DNA of 64,000 bases. Source: Bacteroidales bacterium (GTDB taxonomy: Bacteria > Bacteroidota > Bacteroidia > Bacteroidales > UBA12077). The stretch is from assembly GCA_016342685.1 (NCBI GenBank), contig JAEINU010000008.1, forward strand, positions 79,443-143,442, in the 5' to 3' direction. The notes beneath the pieces are model-generated. The model saw only the letters and a program-made list of their open reading frames with translations, searched no databases and was not told the DNA's origin. Both the position numbers and the translations under genes were made by a program. Below are positions 1-8,258 of this stretch, one piece after another; within the stretch, counting starts at the first letter, position 1; every line of letters begins with the position of its first letter.

Positions 1-847
1 CCTGACGATATAAATTAAGTATTAATGCTTGTATTATTCTTTCCTTTTCTTCGTAGTCTGAACGTATAAGATTAATTTCTTTTGAGTATTTGTCAATTCT
101 AAATTGTGCTAAGTCATATTTGAATAATACTTTATTTTGATATTTATCTGAGATTTCTCTGCTCTCATAATCTAAGGTTGCTGTATATTCTAAAAGAATA
201 TTATCAAAATGAGCATTTAGTATTTTTAAAACGGTGCCTTCCCAACTGCCAAAAAGCTCTCCATTATTTTTCGTTGTTGAGCTTAAGTGATGAGCTTCAT
301 CAGCAATTAGAGCTATTTTCTTTTCTTTAAAATCTTCATAAGTAACACTATTTTCTTTAGTATTATTTAAATCAAGATGTAGTTGTTGTATTGTTGTAAA
401 TTTAATATTAATATTTTCGCTATCGCTTTCTTCAAAATTTTCAACTTCCTTTATAAACACTTCTTTCCCATCGACTACTAATTTGTCCTTAAAAAGATAT
501 TTATTAGCATTGGCATTTAAGAAATTATCTTTTGTTTTTTTTATAATGTTGTTACTATTAACAAAAAAAAGAAAATTACGATAACCATTTTCAAATAGGT
601 AAAGCATTAATCCAGCCATAACTAATGTTTTACCACTTCCAGTTGCCATATTGTATAATAAATGAAAGGGCTTATTTGGTTTTCCGTCAAAATCTTCATT
701 GTAGCAAAGTAAAAAGCGCTGAAATGCTTCAGTCTGATAAGGTCTAATTTCAAACTTTAAGTTATCAAAAATGCTATTTGGTATTTCTATACGTGCAAGT
801 TCTCTTTTCCCAAACTCTTGTACTAATGTCTCAAATAAAAATGCCAT
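1..847 (-). CDS. res: Type III restriction enzyme subunit (Res), 3' end outside window
   Basis: The minus strand reads from an ATG at 847-845 (MAFLFETLVQEF...) to the window edge, so only about the first 282 residues are present. They carry the helicase motor: a Walker A motif ATGSGKT and a DEAH box (ADEAHH), as in the ATP-dependent translocating subunit of type III restriction-modification enzymes. The start lies 5 nt after the mod stop codon, the usual mod-res operon order. The nuclease domain expected at the C-terminus is outside the window. The family call follows from the motifs plus the adjacent mod gene. Confidence 0.9.
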   Translation of the reverse strand, partial: MAFLFETLVQEFGKRELARIEIPNSIFDNLKFEIRPYQTEAFQRFLLCYNEDFDGKPNKPFHLLYNMATGSGKTLVMAGLMLYLFENGYRNFLFFVNSNNIIKKTKDNFLNANANKYLFKDKLVVDGKEVFIKEVENFEESDSENINIKFTTIQQLHLDLNNTKENSVTYEDFKEKKIALIADEAHHLSSTTKNNGELFGSWEGTVLKILNAHFDNILLEYTATLDYESREISDKYQNKVLFKYDLAQFRIDKYSKEINLIRSDYEEKERIIQALILNLYRQ

Positions 848-852
848 AATGT

Positions 853-2868
853 TTATTTTTCAAGTTTGTAAAAGTCTTTTGTTACTTGCTTTTCTTCTTC
901 CTTGCATTTAAAATCAGCGTCATCAAGTGAAGAAAGATTAACATACAGCTGGTTTTTATCGAGAATTGAAACTAAATGTTCTTTTTGCAGTATTAAATCT
1001 AACTTTTTAAATTCTTCAATATTTTCTTCTTGCTTTTTAATATCAACATTATAATTTATGAAAGATTTCTCTTTCATAATTTCCCATATAATTAATAGGT
1101 CGTTAGTGTTTTTTGAAGCTTCAATTTTTTCAATAAAAGTTTGGTTATACTTTTTCAGTTCTAAGTATATGAAAGAACCTCCTCCATTCCAATTTACAAA
1201 TTTTGAAATACCTGTTGTGTCTCCTTCTATGACATTTTTTAACCTTACAACACTATCATTACTTCCATAGTCTAATTGTTCAATTCCAATATATTGTCTA
1301 TTTAATTTGTGTGCAACCGCACAAGTAGTTCCACTTCCTAAATGGTAATCCAATATAATATCATTTTCCGAAGTAGTCAGTTCAATAATTCTTTTGATGA
1401 GCAATTCAGGCTTTTTTCCATTTTTTAATGTTACTCCACCTTCGTTTGCAATTCCAGTAAAACCAATATCTGTCCAAACATCAGTTAAAGCACTTGCAGG
1501 TATATATTCTCCATCTACATTTTTAAATGTATTTTCCCAAAAAACAATCATTTCACTATTTAAAATATAAAATCCTTCAATATCTTCATTGGGATGCTGC
1601 ATTACTACACGTTTATTATTCTTTGATTCAGCAACTGTTTTTTTTCTCTTCTTTAAAGCTCCTCCTCCTAATGCTGCTGTTCTAAAAACACGCTCTTTGT
1701 TTTTCAATGCAAATTCAGATAATTTTTGATTTAATTCTACATCAGAAATAGATTTTCTAAATGACTTTGAATCTTTGTATCCTTCTTCTTCTGATATTAC
1801 TTCAATGATATTCTTATATTGCCATTTTGAAAAATGTGCATCAGGATTAATTAAATAGTATTTATAAGCATTATCGTAATCTTTTCTTACATATAGTTTA
1901 TTTAATTGATTTGCATTATTCTCCTTCCCATAAATAAAAATATGATTTGCAGTGGAGAATATTTTTGCACTTGTCGCTTTAAACCCTGACGCCGCATTAG
2001 TGCTCATTGTAATGTGATTGAGATATTTTTCGCGACCGAAAATTTCATCTAATAAAACTTGCACATATGAAGCTTCTTCATTTCCGACATGTACAACAAT
2101 TATTCCTTGTTTTGCCAATAATCGTTTTGCAGCTTCAAGCCTGTTTTTCATAAATGTCAACCAAGTAGAATGGTTAAATGAGTCATTATATTTAAATTCA
2201 TCATTACCTGTATTAAATGGTGGGTCTATGTAAATTAACTTTATTTTCTCAGAAAATTCCTTTTTCAATGTATTTAAAACTAATAGATTGTTGCCTTTGA
2301 AAATAAGGTTGTTAGTTATTGTATTATCAGACAATCCTCTTTTATTATTAATTTCAGCATCTCGTGAGAAATTCTCTAAAATATGTTCACCATCTTTATC
2401 GTATAACTTAGCATTAGTAAAAACCTTAGGTTCTAACAACTGTGTAATTTCATCTTGTGCCAAAATTTCATTGAAAAATATCTCTTCCCGCTCATCTTCT
2501 TCTCTACTTTGTCCACCTTCCAATACGCAATCTTTAAAAGCCCAAGCTAAAGCAACTTCATTTCTCTGTTTTATGTATTTACCTTCGATAGTTAATCCTA
2601 CTTTATTCTTATATCTTGTATAACTATCGTTCAGGTAATTTTTTTGCTCTAAAAATTGTACAAATAAATTTTGATTAAAAACCAGAGTGCTTTGGATTTC
2701 TAAAAAGAATTTTTTCTTTAATTCTGCATTCTTAAGAATTAATTCAATTAATTCTGGGTCAAAATCAAGTGCTTTATGTATCACAACCCATTTTTTTAAT
2801 TCTCCATTATCCGAAATGTAATTAGGCTCTTTTTTAAGCTGTTCTTCTAAGGTTTCGTATAGTTTCAT
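853..2868 (-). CDS. mod: Type III DNA-methyltransferase subunit (Mod), N6-adenine
   Basis: A 671-residue protein that methylates adenine in its recognition sequence and gives specificity to the Mod-Res complex. The catalytic motif IV is a DPPF variant (about residues 215-218, in YIDPPFNTGNDEF), and the SAM-binding motif I (DYHLGSGTT, near residue 500) comes after it. This beta-class order is typical of type III Mod. The middle region between the motifs would hold the target-recognition domain. It is read together with res. The operon lies left of the first attC-like site and runs against the cassette genes, so it may be cargo of a cassette whose start is outside the window. Confidence 0.92.
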   Translation of the reverse strand: MKLYETLEEQLKKEPNYISDNGELKKWVVIHKALDFDPELIELILKNAELKKKFFLEIQSTLVFNQNLFVQFLEQKNYLNDSYTRYKNKVGLTIEGKYIKQRNEVALAWAFKDCVLEGGQSREEDEREEIFFNEILAQDEITQLLEPKVFTNAKLYDKDGEHILENFSRDAEINNKRGLSDNTITNNLIFKGNNLLVLNTLKKEFSEKIKLIYIDPPFNTGNDEFKYNDSFNHSTWLTFMKNRLEAAKRLLAKQGIIVVHVGNEEASYVQVLLDEIFGREKYLNHITMSTNAASGFKATSAKIFSTANHIFIYGKENNANQLNKLYVRKDYDNAYKYYLINPDAHFSKWQYKNIIEVISEEEGYKDSKSFRKSISDVELNQKLSEFALKNKERVFRTAALGGGALKKRKKTVAESKNNKRVVMQHPNEDIEGFYILNSEMIVFWENTFKNVDGEYIPASALTDVWTDIGFTGIANEGGVTLKNGKKPELLIKRIIELTTSENDIILDYHLGSGTTCAVAHKLNRQYIGIEQLDYGSNDSVVRLKNVIEGDTTGISKFVNWNGGGSFIYLELKKYNQTFIEKIEASKNTNDLLIIWEIMKEKSFINYNVDIKKQEENIEEFKKLDLILQKEHLVSILDKNQLYVNLSSLDDADFKCKEEEKQVTKDFYKLEK

Positions 2869-3166
2869 TTATATCTTTGTTCTATTGTTTTTAATATTTT
2901 AGCAATCTAAATTACTAATCATTTCTTAATAACTCGCCATTTATATTGAATATTTAATAGTTTAAAATTTAACCAATTATTTAAAAGGTTGTTGCCCCTA
3001 AAAGTTAATAAAAACTATTCTAACGTATTGCCTGTTGTACAACAGTTCCATTTTTTAATAATTTTTCACAAACATTTGCTAATTTCATATTCGTATTTTG
3101 TAAAAATTCATGTTATTAACTTAACCCATCCTAATAGGAACAAGAAAAGAATAGTGGCACAATGCG

Positions 3167-3357
3167 CAAGTAATGTGTTTTTATGTTTGAGTAATGTAAC
3201 TTAATTGATGAGAAATGAGCCTAAATAGAAAAGTAATGTGCCCCAGAGTTAAAGCAATGCTCCGCAACAGAAAAGCATTGTGCCTTAATGCAAAAGTAAC
3301 ATGTCGCAACGCAAGGGAAGCCTTCCTTAATAGAAAAGAAATTCTTTTTAATAAACA
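3167..3357. repeat. Degenerate tandem repeat, period 21 bp, about 9 units
   Basis: Nine consecutive units of 21-22 bp, most starting AGYAATG or similar (for example 3232-3252, 3253-3273, 3274-3294, 3295-3315, 3316-3336, 3337-3357). The shared pattern is roughly AG-Y-AATGTGCC-N-YAA-N-R-N-AAA. Every frame has stops, so it is not a coding repeat. Twenty-one bp is two helical turns, which would place each unit on the same DNA face. It ends 19 nt before the next start codon. The rest of the 2869-3376 gap is AT-rich and I see nothing else in it. Confidence 0.75.
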
Positions 3358-3376
3358 TATGTCTAACTAAAATTAA

Positions 3377-4042
3377 ATGATTATGTCAAAAAGAGCAAGC
3401 AGAGCTGAATCTGCAATCTTAGAACGCTACAGAGTAGCATTAGAAAACGTAGAAGCACAAGCAGAAATTGCAACCATCATGTCAGAGTTCGGATACGATG
3501 CTACATTAATTGAAGTTGGTAAGCAACTGTTTACAAAAACTCGTCAGGCTTACGACTTGAATGTGAAAGAAGATGACGAAACATCAGAAGCGTATAGCAA
3601 TTACAAAGCGAAAATGAAACAAATGGAAGATACTTATTCTCTTCACAGAAAGAAAGCAAAAGTTATCTTCAGGAAAGATTTACAAATAATGAAACGTTTA
3701 GTTTTAGATGGTTCAGTTCCTAAATCTTATGTTCGTTGGCTTGAAATAGTGAAAAAGTTTTATGCCGAAATGCAATCTGATACAGAATTACAAACAAAAA
3801 TTGCTCGTTTGAAAGTTACAGCGGATGATTTGAATGCTACAAGTGCACTTTTAACAGAACTGGAATCAGCAAGAGCAGAATATCTTAAAGAAAAAGGAGA
3901 ATCGCAAGATGCAACAGAGCAAAAAGATTCAACTTTTGCAAATCTTGATGATTGGATGAGCGAATTTTATGCAGTAGCAAGAATCGCTTTGGAAGATAAT
4001 ATTCAATTATTAGAATCTTTAGGAGTAATTGTAAGAAACTAA
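3377..4042 (+). CDS. Helical protein of unknown function (221 aa)
   Basis: I do not recognise the family. The protein is soluble, rich in Glu, Lys and Ala, and reads as long alpha-helices throughout, with no signal peptide or membrane segment. Two in-frame starts are possible, 3377 and 3383 (MSKRASRAES), and the second is equally likely. Directly upstream sits the 21-bp-period repeat and directly downstream a nested hairpin, so gene, repeat and hairpin may form one unit. It is divergent from the type III R-M operon. No catalytic motif is visible. Confidence 0.75.
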   Translation: MIMSKRASRAESAILERYRVALENVEAQAEIATIMSEFGYDATLIEVGKQLFTKTRQAYDLNVKEDDETSEAYSNYKAKMKQMEDTYSLHRKKAKVIFRKDLQIMKRLVLDGSVPKSYVRWLEIVKKFYAEMQSDTELQTKIARLKVTADDLNATSALLTELESARAEYLKEKGESQDATEQKDSTFANLDDWMSEFYAVARIALEDNIQLLESLGVIVRN

Positions 4043-4054
4043 TTGCCAAACACT

Positions 4055-4123
4055 ATTACAAACACATTGGTAAGCCTGCGCAAATCTAACACGCAACCAA
4101 AGGCTTACCAAAAAGTTTGTAAT
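4055..4123. other. Large nested hairpin after the 3377-4042 gene
   Basis: Outer arms ATTACAAAC (4055-4063) and GTTTGTAAT (4115-4123) and inner arms TTGGTAAGCCT (4067-4077) and AGGCTTACCAA (4101-4111) are perfect complements, separated by symmetrical 3-nt internal loops. A short TGCG/CGCA stem may extend the inside. There is no T-run after it, so a simple intrinsic terminator is not obvious. It could be a transcript end, a protein-binding cruciform, or a shorter relative of the attC-like sites. From here to S1 the sequence resembles the tails of cassettes c8 and c10. Confidence 0.65.
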
Positions 4124-4240
4124 CCAACCCAATTTTGCTGTTCCCAGCAATAAATAATCCCGCCTAAATACTAATTTTTTAGTTTTTCATGGATAGTTAA
4201 ATACTTAATTGACAGGCTTATATTACTTGCGCCCAACTTA

Positions 4241-4368
4241 TAACATGTGTTCAACAATAATGCGGGGTTTTGGTGGTTTGCTGACAAAATATTATCTTCG
4301 TTAAGTTGTTCAGCGGGGGACAATGTAACAAGGCGGAAACCCGCACAATTGTTAACACAGGACCGTTA
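4241..4368 (+). repeat. attC-like site S1
   Basis: First site. It is preceded by CGCCCAACTTA, whose complement (GTTATAAGT...) is not found as a cassette start in the window, so the preceding unit begins further left or is degenerate. Arms about 4245-4267 and 4340-4359. It opens cassette c1. Same subclass as S4, S5, S12 and S13. Confidence 0.88.
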
Positions 4369-4386
4369 CCAATAATGCTTTAAAAA

Positions 4387-4953
4387 ATGAAAAAGACACT
4401 TTATACTATCTTGATAATTATATTTTGTTTTTTGAATGTTAAATCCCAATCAATATTGGTGAAAGGACACGTCATTGAATATAAAAGTAAAAAGCCTATT
4501 GGTGAAATAAATATTCGAATTTCAGATTCTTCATTAAATGAAAACAGTGTCTTTAGTGACAGTGAGACTGGTTATTTTGAACTTTTATTAGATGACAGGT
4601 TATTATTGGATTCACTAATATTGACAGGACTTACAAATTATAGACCGCTTGTAATTACAAATATACCAAATGACAAGGATGTTATAAATTTAGATTCAGT
4701 TCCTATGTTTGGAGAATTATATTGGGAAGCTATTCCGATGTGGAATTTTCAATGTCATCCTTTAAATATTTTTTGTAAAGTCAGAGAATTCTTTTACGGT
4801 AAGAAAATTGGAAGAAATATAAAAAGAATAAATAAAGAAGCAGATAAGAATGCTTCTGAGTGTATTTTCTTTTACGAAAATGAAAATTATCTATTTGACT
4901 ATAGTGAATATATAATAGAACTTGATTTAAAATATCCAGTTAGGAAAGAATAA
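4387..4953 (+). CDS. c1: secreted protein with carboxypeptidase-regulatory-like domain
   Basis: A 188-residue protein with a signal peptide (about residues 1-20, MKKTLYTILIIIFCF...), so exported. Residues about 24-80 (VKGHVIEYKSKKPIGEINI...) fit the beta-sandwich carboxypeptidase-D regulatory-like domain common in Bacteroidota envelope proteins. The C-terminal half is unassigned. It is the sole gene of cassette c1. The start codon lies 22 nt after the GTTA boundary and the closing arm begins at the stop codon, so the arms (4365-4387 and 4955-4977) make up nearly all the untranslated sequence. No promoter is apparent. Confidence 0.8.
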   Translation: MKKTLYTILIIIFCFLNVKSQSILVKGHVIEYKSKKPIGEINIRISDSSLNENSVFSDSETGYFELLLDDRLLLDSLILTGLTNYRPLVITNIPNDKDVINLDSVPMFGELYWEAIPMWNFQCHPLNIFCKVREFFYGKKIGRNIKRINKEADKNASECIFFYENENYLFDYSEYIIELDLKYPVRKE

Positions 4954-4973
4954 TTTTTTTAAAGCACAATTGG

Positions 4974-5103
4974 TAACATGCGTTCAGGTTCAATGCGGGG
5001 TTTTGGTAGTTTAGCATAGTTTCTTTACTTTTATGTTTCATTATCAACGGGTGATAATGAAACAGGGCGGCAAACCCGCACTAAACCTAACGCAGGACCG
5101 TTA
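4974..5103 (+). repeat. attC-like site S2
   Basis: Closes c1 (ATTGGTAAC against the c1 start GTTACCAAT) and opens c2. Nearly identical to S3. It contains an inner perfect 13-bp stem TGTTTCATTATCA / TGATAATGAAACA around ACGGG (5033-5063). Confidence 0.9.
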
Positions 5104-5126
5104 TAGGTAATTTAATTTTTTCAGAT

Positions 5127-5813
5127 ATGATAGTTATTGCAGAATTTGATATTATTAATCCATTTGGAATACCAATTACTGATTGGATTCAATCGATTGG
5201 AGCTCTTGTTGCAATTCTTGGAGCAATTTATGCCTTTGCAAAATTGTTTATTAAAGACAAAGAAAAACAAATTCAAATTAATAGTTTGACTAAGATTGCT
5301 GAAGAGAGTGAAAACCAATCTGTTTATTTGGCTTATCAATTGGACCAAATGATTGAAAGTAATAAAATTCAAACTCAGTACCTAAGTCTATTACAAGAAT
5401 CTACTTCAGCAAATAAAGAAAAAGTGGAAATTGATAAAGAGAGAATAGAGCTTGAAAAGAAACAAAGGAGAATATCTTTAAAACCATATTTGCAATTTTC
5501 AACAGGTTTGGTAACACCAGAACTTCATAAACTGAACTTAATTAATAAAGGAGAAAAGGCTATAATAACCAATTTTGAAGAATTAGAAAAAAACTCTGTA
5601 AATCATAATATCAAAGGCTTGATAGGTAGTGAATTAAGTAAAAACCAGAGAATCAGTGTAATTTTTAAACCGAAACCATTTGGTCTTATGATAAGCCAAT
5701 GTTTTGTTAATATAAAAGTTATTCTTGAAGACATTGAAGGAAACAAGTATTATCAATTGATAACAGGTCCAGGGAATAGAATTAAGGTCGATTCACCAGT
5801 TGAAATTGAATAA
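5127..5813 (+). CDS. c2: membrane-anchored coiled-coil protein, unknown function
   Basis: A 228-residue protein with one N-terminal membrane segment (about residues 20-45), then a charged coiled-coil region (about 46-115) and a C-terminal globular part rich in beta-type residues. I do not recognise the family. It fills cassette c2 alone. The stop codon is followed directly by the closing arm 5814-5832, which pairs with 5100-5118 at the cassette start (interrupted at positions 10-11). The start at 5127 is the first ATG after the boundary. Confidence 0.75.
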   Translation: MIVIAEFDIINPFGIPITDWIQSIGALVAILGAIYAFAKLFIKDKEKQIQINSLTKIAEESENQSVYLAYQLDQMIESNKIQTQYLSLLQESTSANKEKVEIDKERIELEKKQRRISLKPYLQFSTGLVTPELHKLNLINKGEKAIITNFEELEKNSVNHNIKGLIGSELSKNQRISVIFKPKPFGLMISQCFVNIKVILEDIEGNKYYQLITGPGNRIKVDSPVEIE

Positions 5814-5828
5814 AAATTAAACAACCTA

Positions 5829-5958
5829 TAACATGCGTTCAGGTTCAATGCGGGGTTTTGGTGGTTTAGTATAGTTTCATTACTTTTATGTTTCATTATC
5901 AACGGGTGATAATGAAACAGGGCGGCAAACCCGCACTAAACCTAACGCAAAACCGTTA
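5829..5958 (+). repeat. attC-like site S3
   Basis: Closes c2 (ACCTATAAC against GTTATAGGT) and opens c3. Same subclass as S2 and S16, with the inner 13-bp hairpin. The bases before GTTA are AAACC instead of the common GGACC. Confidence 0.9.
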
Positions 5959-5995
5959 TGGGTAATTTAAAATTGCAACGAAAATTTTACAGATA

Positions 5996-6745
5996 ATGAA
6001 TCGTGTTTGTTTTTTACTAATTATAATTTTTCATTTTAGCAATGTGGTTTATGGACAAATTATTACTGGAACTGTTTCCTTTGATAATTATACTGAACCT
6101 GCAGTTGGAGCAGCAGTTGTATTTAAAGGTACAACTATTGGAACGTTTACTGATGCATACGGTAATTATAAGATAGATGCAGACTCGACACATAAAACAT
6201 TATGCTTTAGCTATATTGGTTTTGAGACGGTTGAAATTGATATTGAAAATAGAATCTTAATTGATGTCAGTTTAAAGAATGCACCATTAACACTTGACGA
6301 TTTCATAGTTACAAGCTTTAGGAAAACAAAAAAGCGTCCAGCTTTAGGGCATACTAATGGACAAGTAGACTCAATTCATGAAATTCAAAACTATTCTGAA
6401 ACTCATTTCACCAGGACTGAAAAAAGCTGGTTAGAAACAACTGAATATTCTAATTGGTCAAAGTTCATATTTGACAATATTAACTACCCTGATAGTGCAT
6501 TTAAAAATAATGTAAATGGTAATGTTTATGCGCAATTTGTCATTGATACTGTTGGGAGAATAAGAGAATTAGAAATTATAAAAGGTATTGACAAAGCTCT
6601 TGACCAAGAAGTCTATAAAACATTGTTGTTAATGCCTAAGTGGACGAAGCAGGAATTGAAAAATTATAGTCCTATCAAAGGGAAAAAGTATTCAGGTATT
6701 TACATTTTGCCTGTAAAATTTAAAATAAAGGAAGAACAATTTTAA
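5996..6745 (+). CDS. c3: exported protein with CarboxypepD_reg-like and TonB C-terminal domains
   Basis: A 249-residue protein. It has a signal peptide (about residues 1-20), a carboxypeptidase-regulatory-like domain (about 22-100, ITGTVSFDNYTEPAVGAAVVF...FTDAYGNYKI) and a C-terminal TonB-like domain (about 160-245, NINYPDSAFKNNVNG...PVKFKI). This pairing is common in Bacteroidota periplasmic proteins of uncertain role. It is sole cargo of c3. Its stop codon lies inside the closing arm (6737-6757), so coding and recombination-arm sequence overlap. It shares the first domain type with c1. Confidence 0.85.
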   Translation: MNRVCFLLIIIFHFSNVVYGQIITGTVSFDNYTEPAVGAAVVFKGTTIGTFTDAYGNYKIDADSTHKTLCFSYIGFETVEIDIENRILIDVSLKNAPLTLDDFIVTSFRKTKKRPALGHTNGQVDSIHEIQNYSETHFTRTEKSWLETTEYSNWSKFIFDNINYPDSAFKNNVNGNVYAQFVIDTVGRIRELEIIKGIDKALDQEVYKTLLLMPKWTKQELKNYSPIKGKKYSGIYILPVKFKIKEEQF

Positions 6746-6753
6746 ACAACCCA

Positions 6754-6881
6754 TAACACGTGTTCAACAAAAATGCGGGGTTTTGGTGGTTTGCTGACAA
6801 AATATTATCTTCGTTAAGTTGTTCAACGGGGGACAATGAAACAAGGCGGAAACCCGCACTATTGTTAACACGGGACCGTTA
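6754..6881 (+). repeat. attC-like site S4
   Basis: Closes c3 (ACCCATAAC against GTTATGGGT) and opens c4. By eye its 128 bp are identical to S5 and S13. Confidence 0.92.
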
Positions 6882-6894
6882 TAGGTAAGCGCTC

Positions 6895-7386
6895 ATGAAA
6901 CGAAGATTAACAGAAAAAGACAGAAAGCAATTGAAATATTCAACAAGGATTGGATATATTTTCGGTGCATTTATTTTCATTCCAACTTTATCCTCATGTC
7001 TTATTTCTAAATATGAAATTGTAGACAATATTCCTGACTATTTAATTCTAATAGGAATCTCTCTAAGCATCCTGATAATGTGGTTAATAAATAGAAAGTG
7101 GTGGATTGACCTGAAGAACAATGAGAAAGAAGTGGTAAGAAAAATCATTACAAAAAAAGAATCGAAAGAAGATTATGCGGCAGGCAGTTCAGTAGGCTTC
7201 TCATTTACAGGGAAAGAATCTAAGATTTATACTGGAATGAAATCTTATATGGAATATTCATTAATAATAGAGAATGTTAGGTATAAAATTGAGCAAGAAT
7301 TGTGGGAGAAAGTTAATGAAAAGGAAGAAGTCGAATTTCATTATGCACCGAAAAGCAAGTTCTTGATTGGAATATTTCCAAAGTGA
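6895..7386 (+). CDS. c4 gene 1: two-helix membrane protein, unknown
   Basis: A 163-residue protein with two membrane helices (about residues 22-40 and 50-66), then a cytosolic-type soluble domain ending IGIFPK. I do not recognise a catalytic motif. The ATG follows the GTTA boundary by only 17 nt, so the cassette arm (6878-6894) is the whole leader and must also hold any ribosome-binding sequence. It is followed 24 nt later by a second membrane-protein gene in the same cassette. Confidence 0.75.
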   Translation: MKRRLTEKDRKQLKYSTRIGYIFGAFIFIPTLSSCLISKYEIVDNIPDYLILIGISLSILIMWLINRKWWIDLKNNEKEVVRKIITKKESKEDYAAGSSVGFSFTGKESKIYTGMKSYMEYSLIIENVRYKIEQELWEKVNEKEEVEFHYAPKSKFLIGIFPK

Positions 7387-7410
7387 TATTTTAACTAATT
7401 TAATAGCAAA

Positions 7411-7749
7411 ATGAAATTATTTAGTTTGAAAAACAATTCCAAAAGTCTAAATAGAATAGGATTGATACTTGGAATGTTAGGAGTTATTATTTTGTTTCTT
7501 TGGGGTCCACCGCAACCTAAATTTGAAAAAGGGATAGGAATTATGGTTGAAGACACAACTGTAATTAATGGTAAATCAGCCGGAGAACATGATTTAACTA
7601 TTGAGAAAAGAATTAAGAAACATAGACTTTTATCAAGTTTAGGTTTAATATTTATTTTTCTTGGTTTTGCTGGACAATTAGGAGCAACCTGCATGAAAGA
7701 TGAGAATATTAAATTAGTTAAAGGGCAAGTGCTAAAAGAAAATGAATAA
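7411..7749 (+). CDS. c4 gene 2: small membrane protein, unknown
   Basis: A 112-residue protein with two predicted membrane helices (about residues 17-32 and 70-92) separated by a polar loop. No known domain recognised. It is the second gene of c4 and may act with the 6895-7386 product. The closing arm 7753-7769 pairs with 6878-6894 over 15 of 17 positions. Confidence 0.7.
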   Translation: MKLFSLKNNSKSLNRIGLILGMLGVIILFLWGPPQPKFEKGIGIMVEDTTVINGKSAGEHDLTIEKRIKKHRLLSSLGLIFIFLGFAGQLGATCMKDENIKLVKGQVLKENE

Positions 7750-7765
7750 CGTGAGCGCCAACCTA

Positions 7766-7893
7766 TAACACGTGTTCAACAAAAATGCGGGGTTTTGGTG
7801 GTTTGCTGACAAAATATTATCTTCGTTAAGTTGTTCAACGGGGGACAATGAAACAAGGCGGAAACCCGCACTATTGTTAACACGGGACCGTTA
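7766..7893 (+). repeat. attC-like site S5
   Basis: Closes c4 and opens c5. By eye identical over 128 bp to S4 and S13. Confidence 0.92.
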
Positions 7894-8258
7894 TAAATAA
7901 GGCGCGAAAAAACTAAGAATTGAGCAATTCTGCTCTTTTTGACAATCATAAAATTTAAGAGTGTTTTTTTACGATCTGTTAGTTTCTCAATTAGCAAAGG
8001 TAATTTGCTTTCTGATAATGTAAGAATAGTTTATTCGTACTGTTTGATACTGAATTTATCGAGATTGGTTCGGCAGGTTTGATAGATAAATAATTTAGAA
8101 TTCCAACGCGCTTTTGCCCTAACGGGCAAATTGGTACCTAAATTTAATCCATTATCAGCTTTGCTGATAATGGATTAAATCAGATTAACATTTATTAATT
8201 AATACAGTTTTTACAATAAAAAATATTAAATTGGTATTTGTTAAGAAAATGCTTTGTT
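7894..8258 (+). promoter_or_regulatory. Long structured leader of defence cassette c5
   Basis: About 365 bp without a gene. It starts with the extended arm (AAATAAGGCGCG), later carries AATTTAGAATTCCAACGCGC followed by a small hairpin TTTGCCC-taac-GGGCAAA, then a perfect 18-bp inverted repeat with a TTT loop (8142-8159 and 8163-8180). The block around 8085-8130 is closely matched in the c10 leader and partly in c8 and c17. It probably carries a cassette-borne promoter or RNA regulator; I cannot place a transcription start. Confidence 0.55.

Noticed and set aside
7395..7694. Antisense open frame in cassette c4
   Set aside because: Complement of the 7411-7749 membrane-protein gene; every other intact cassette gene is on the plus strand.
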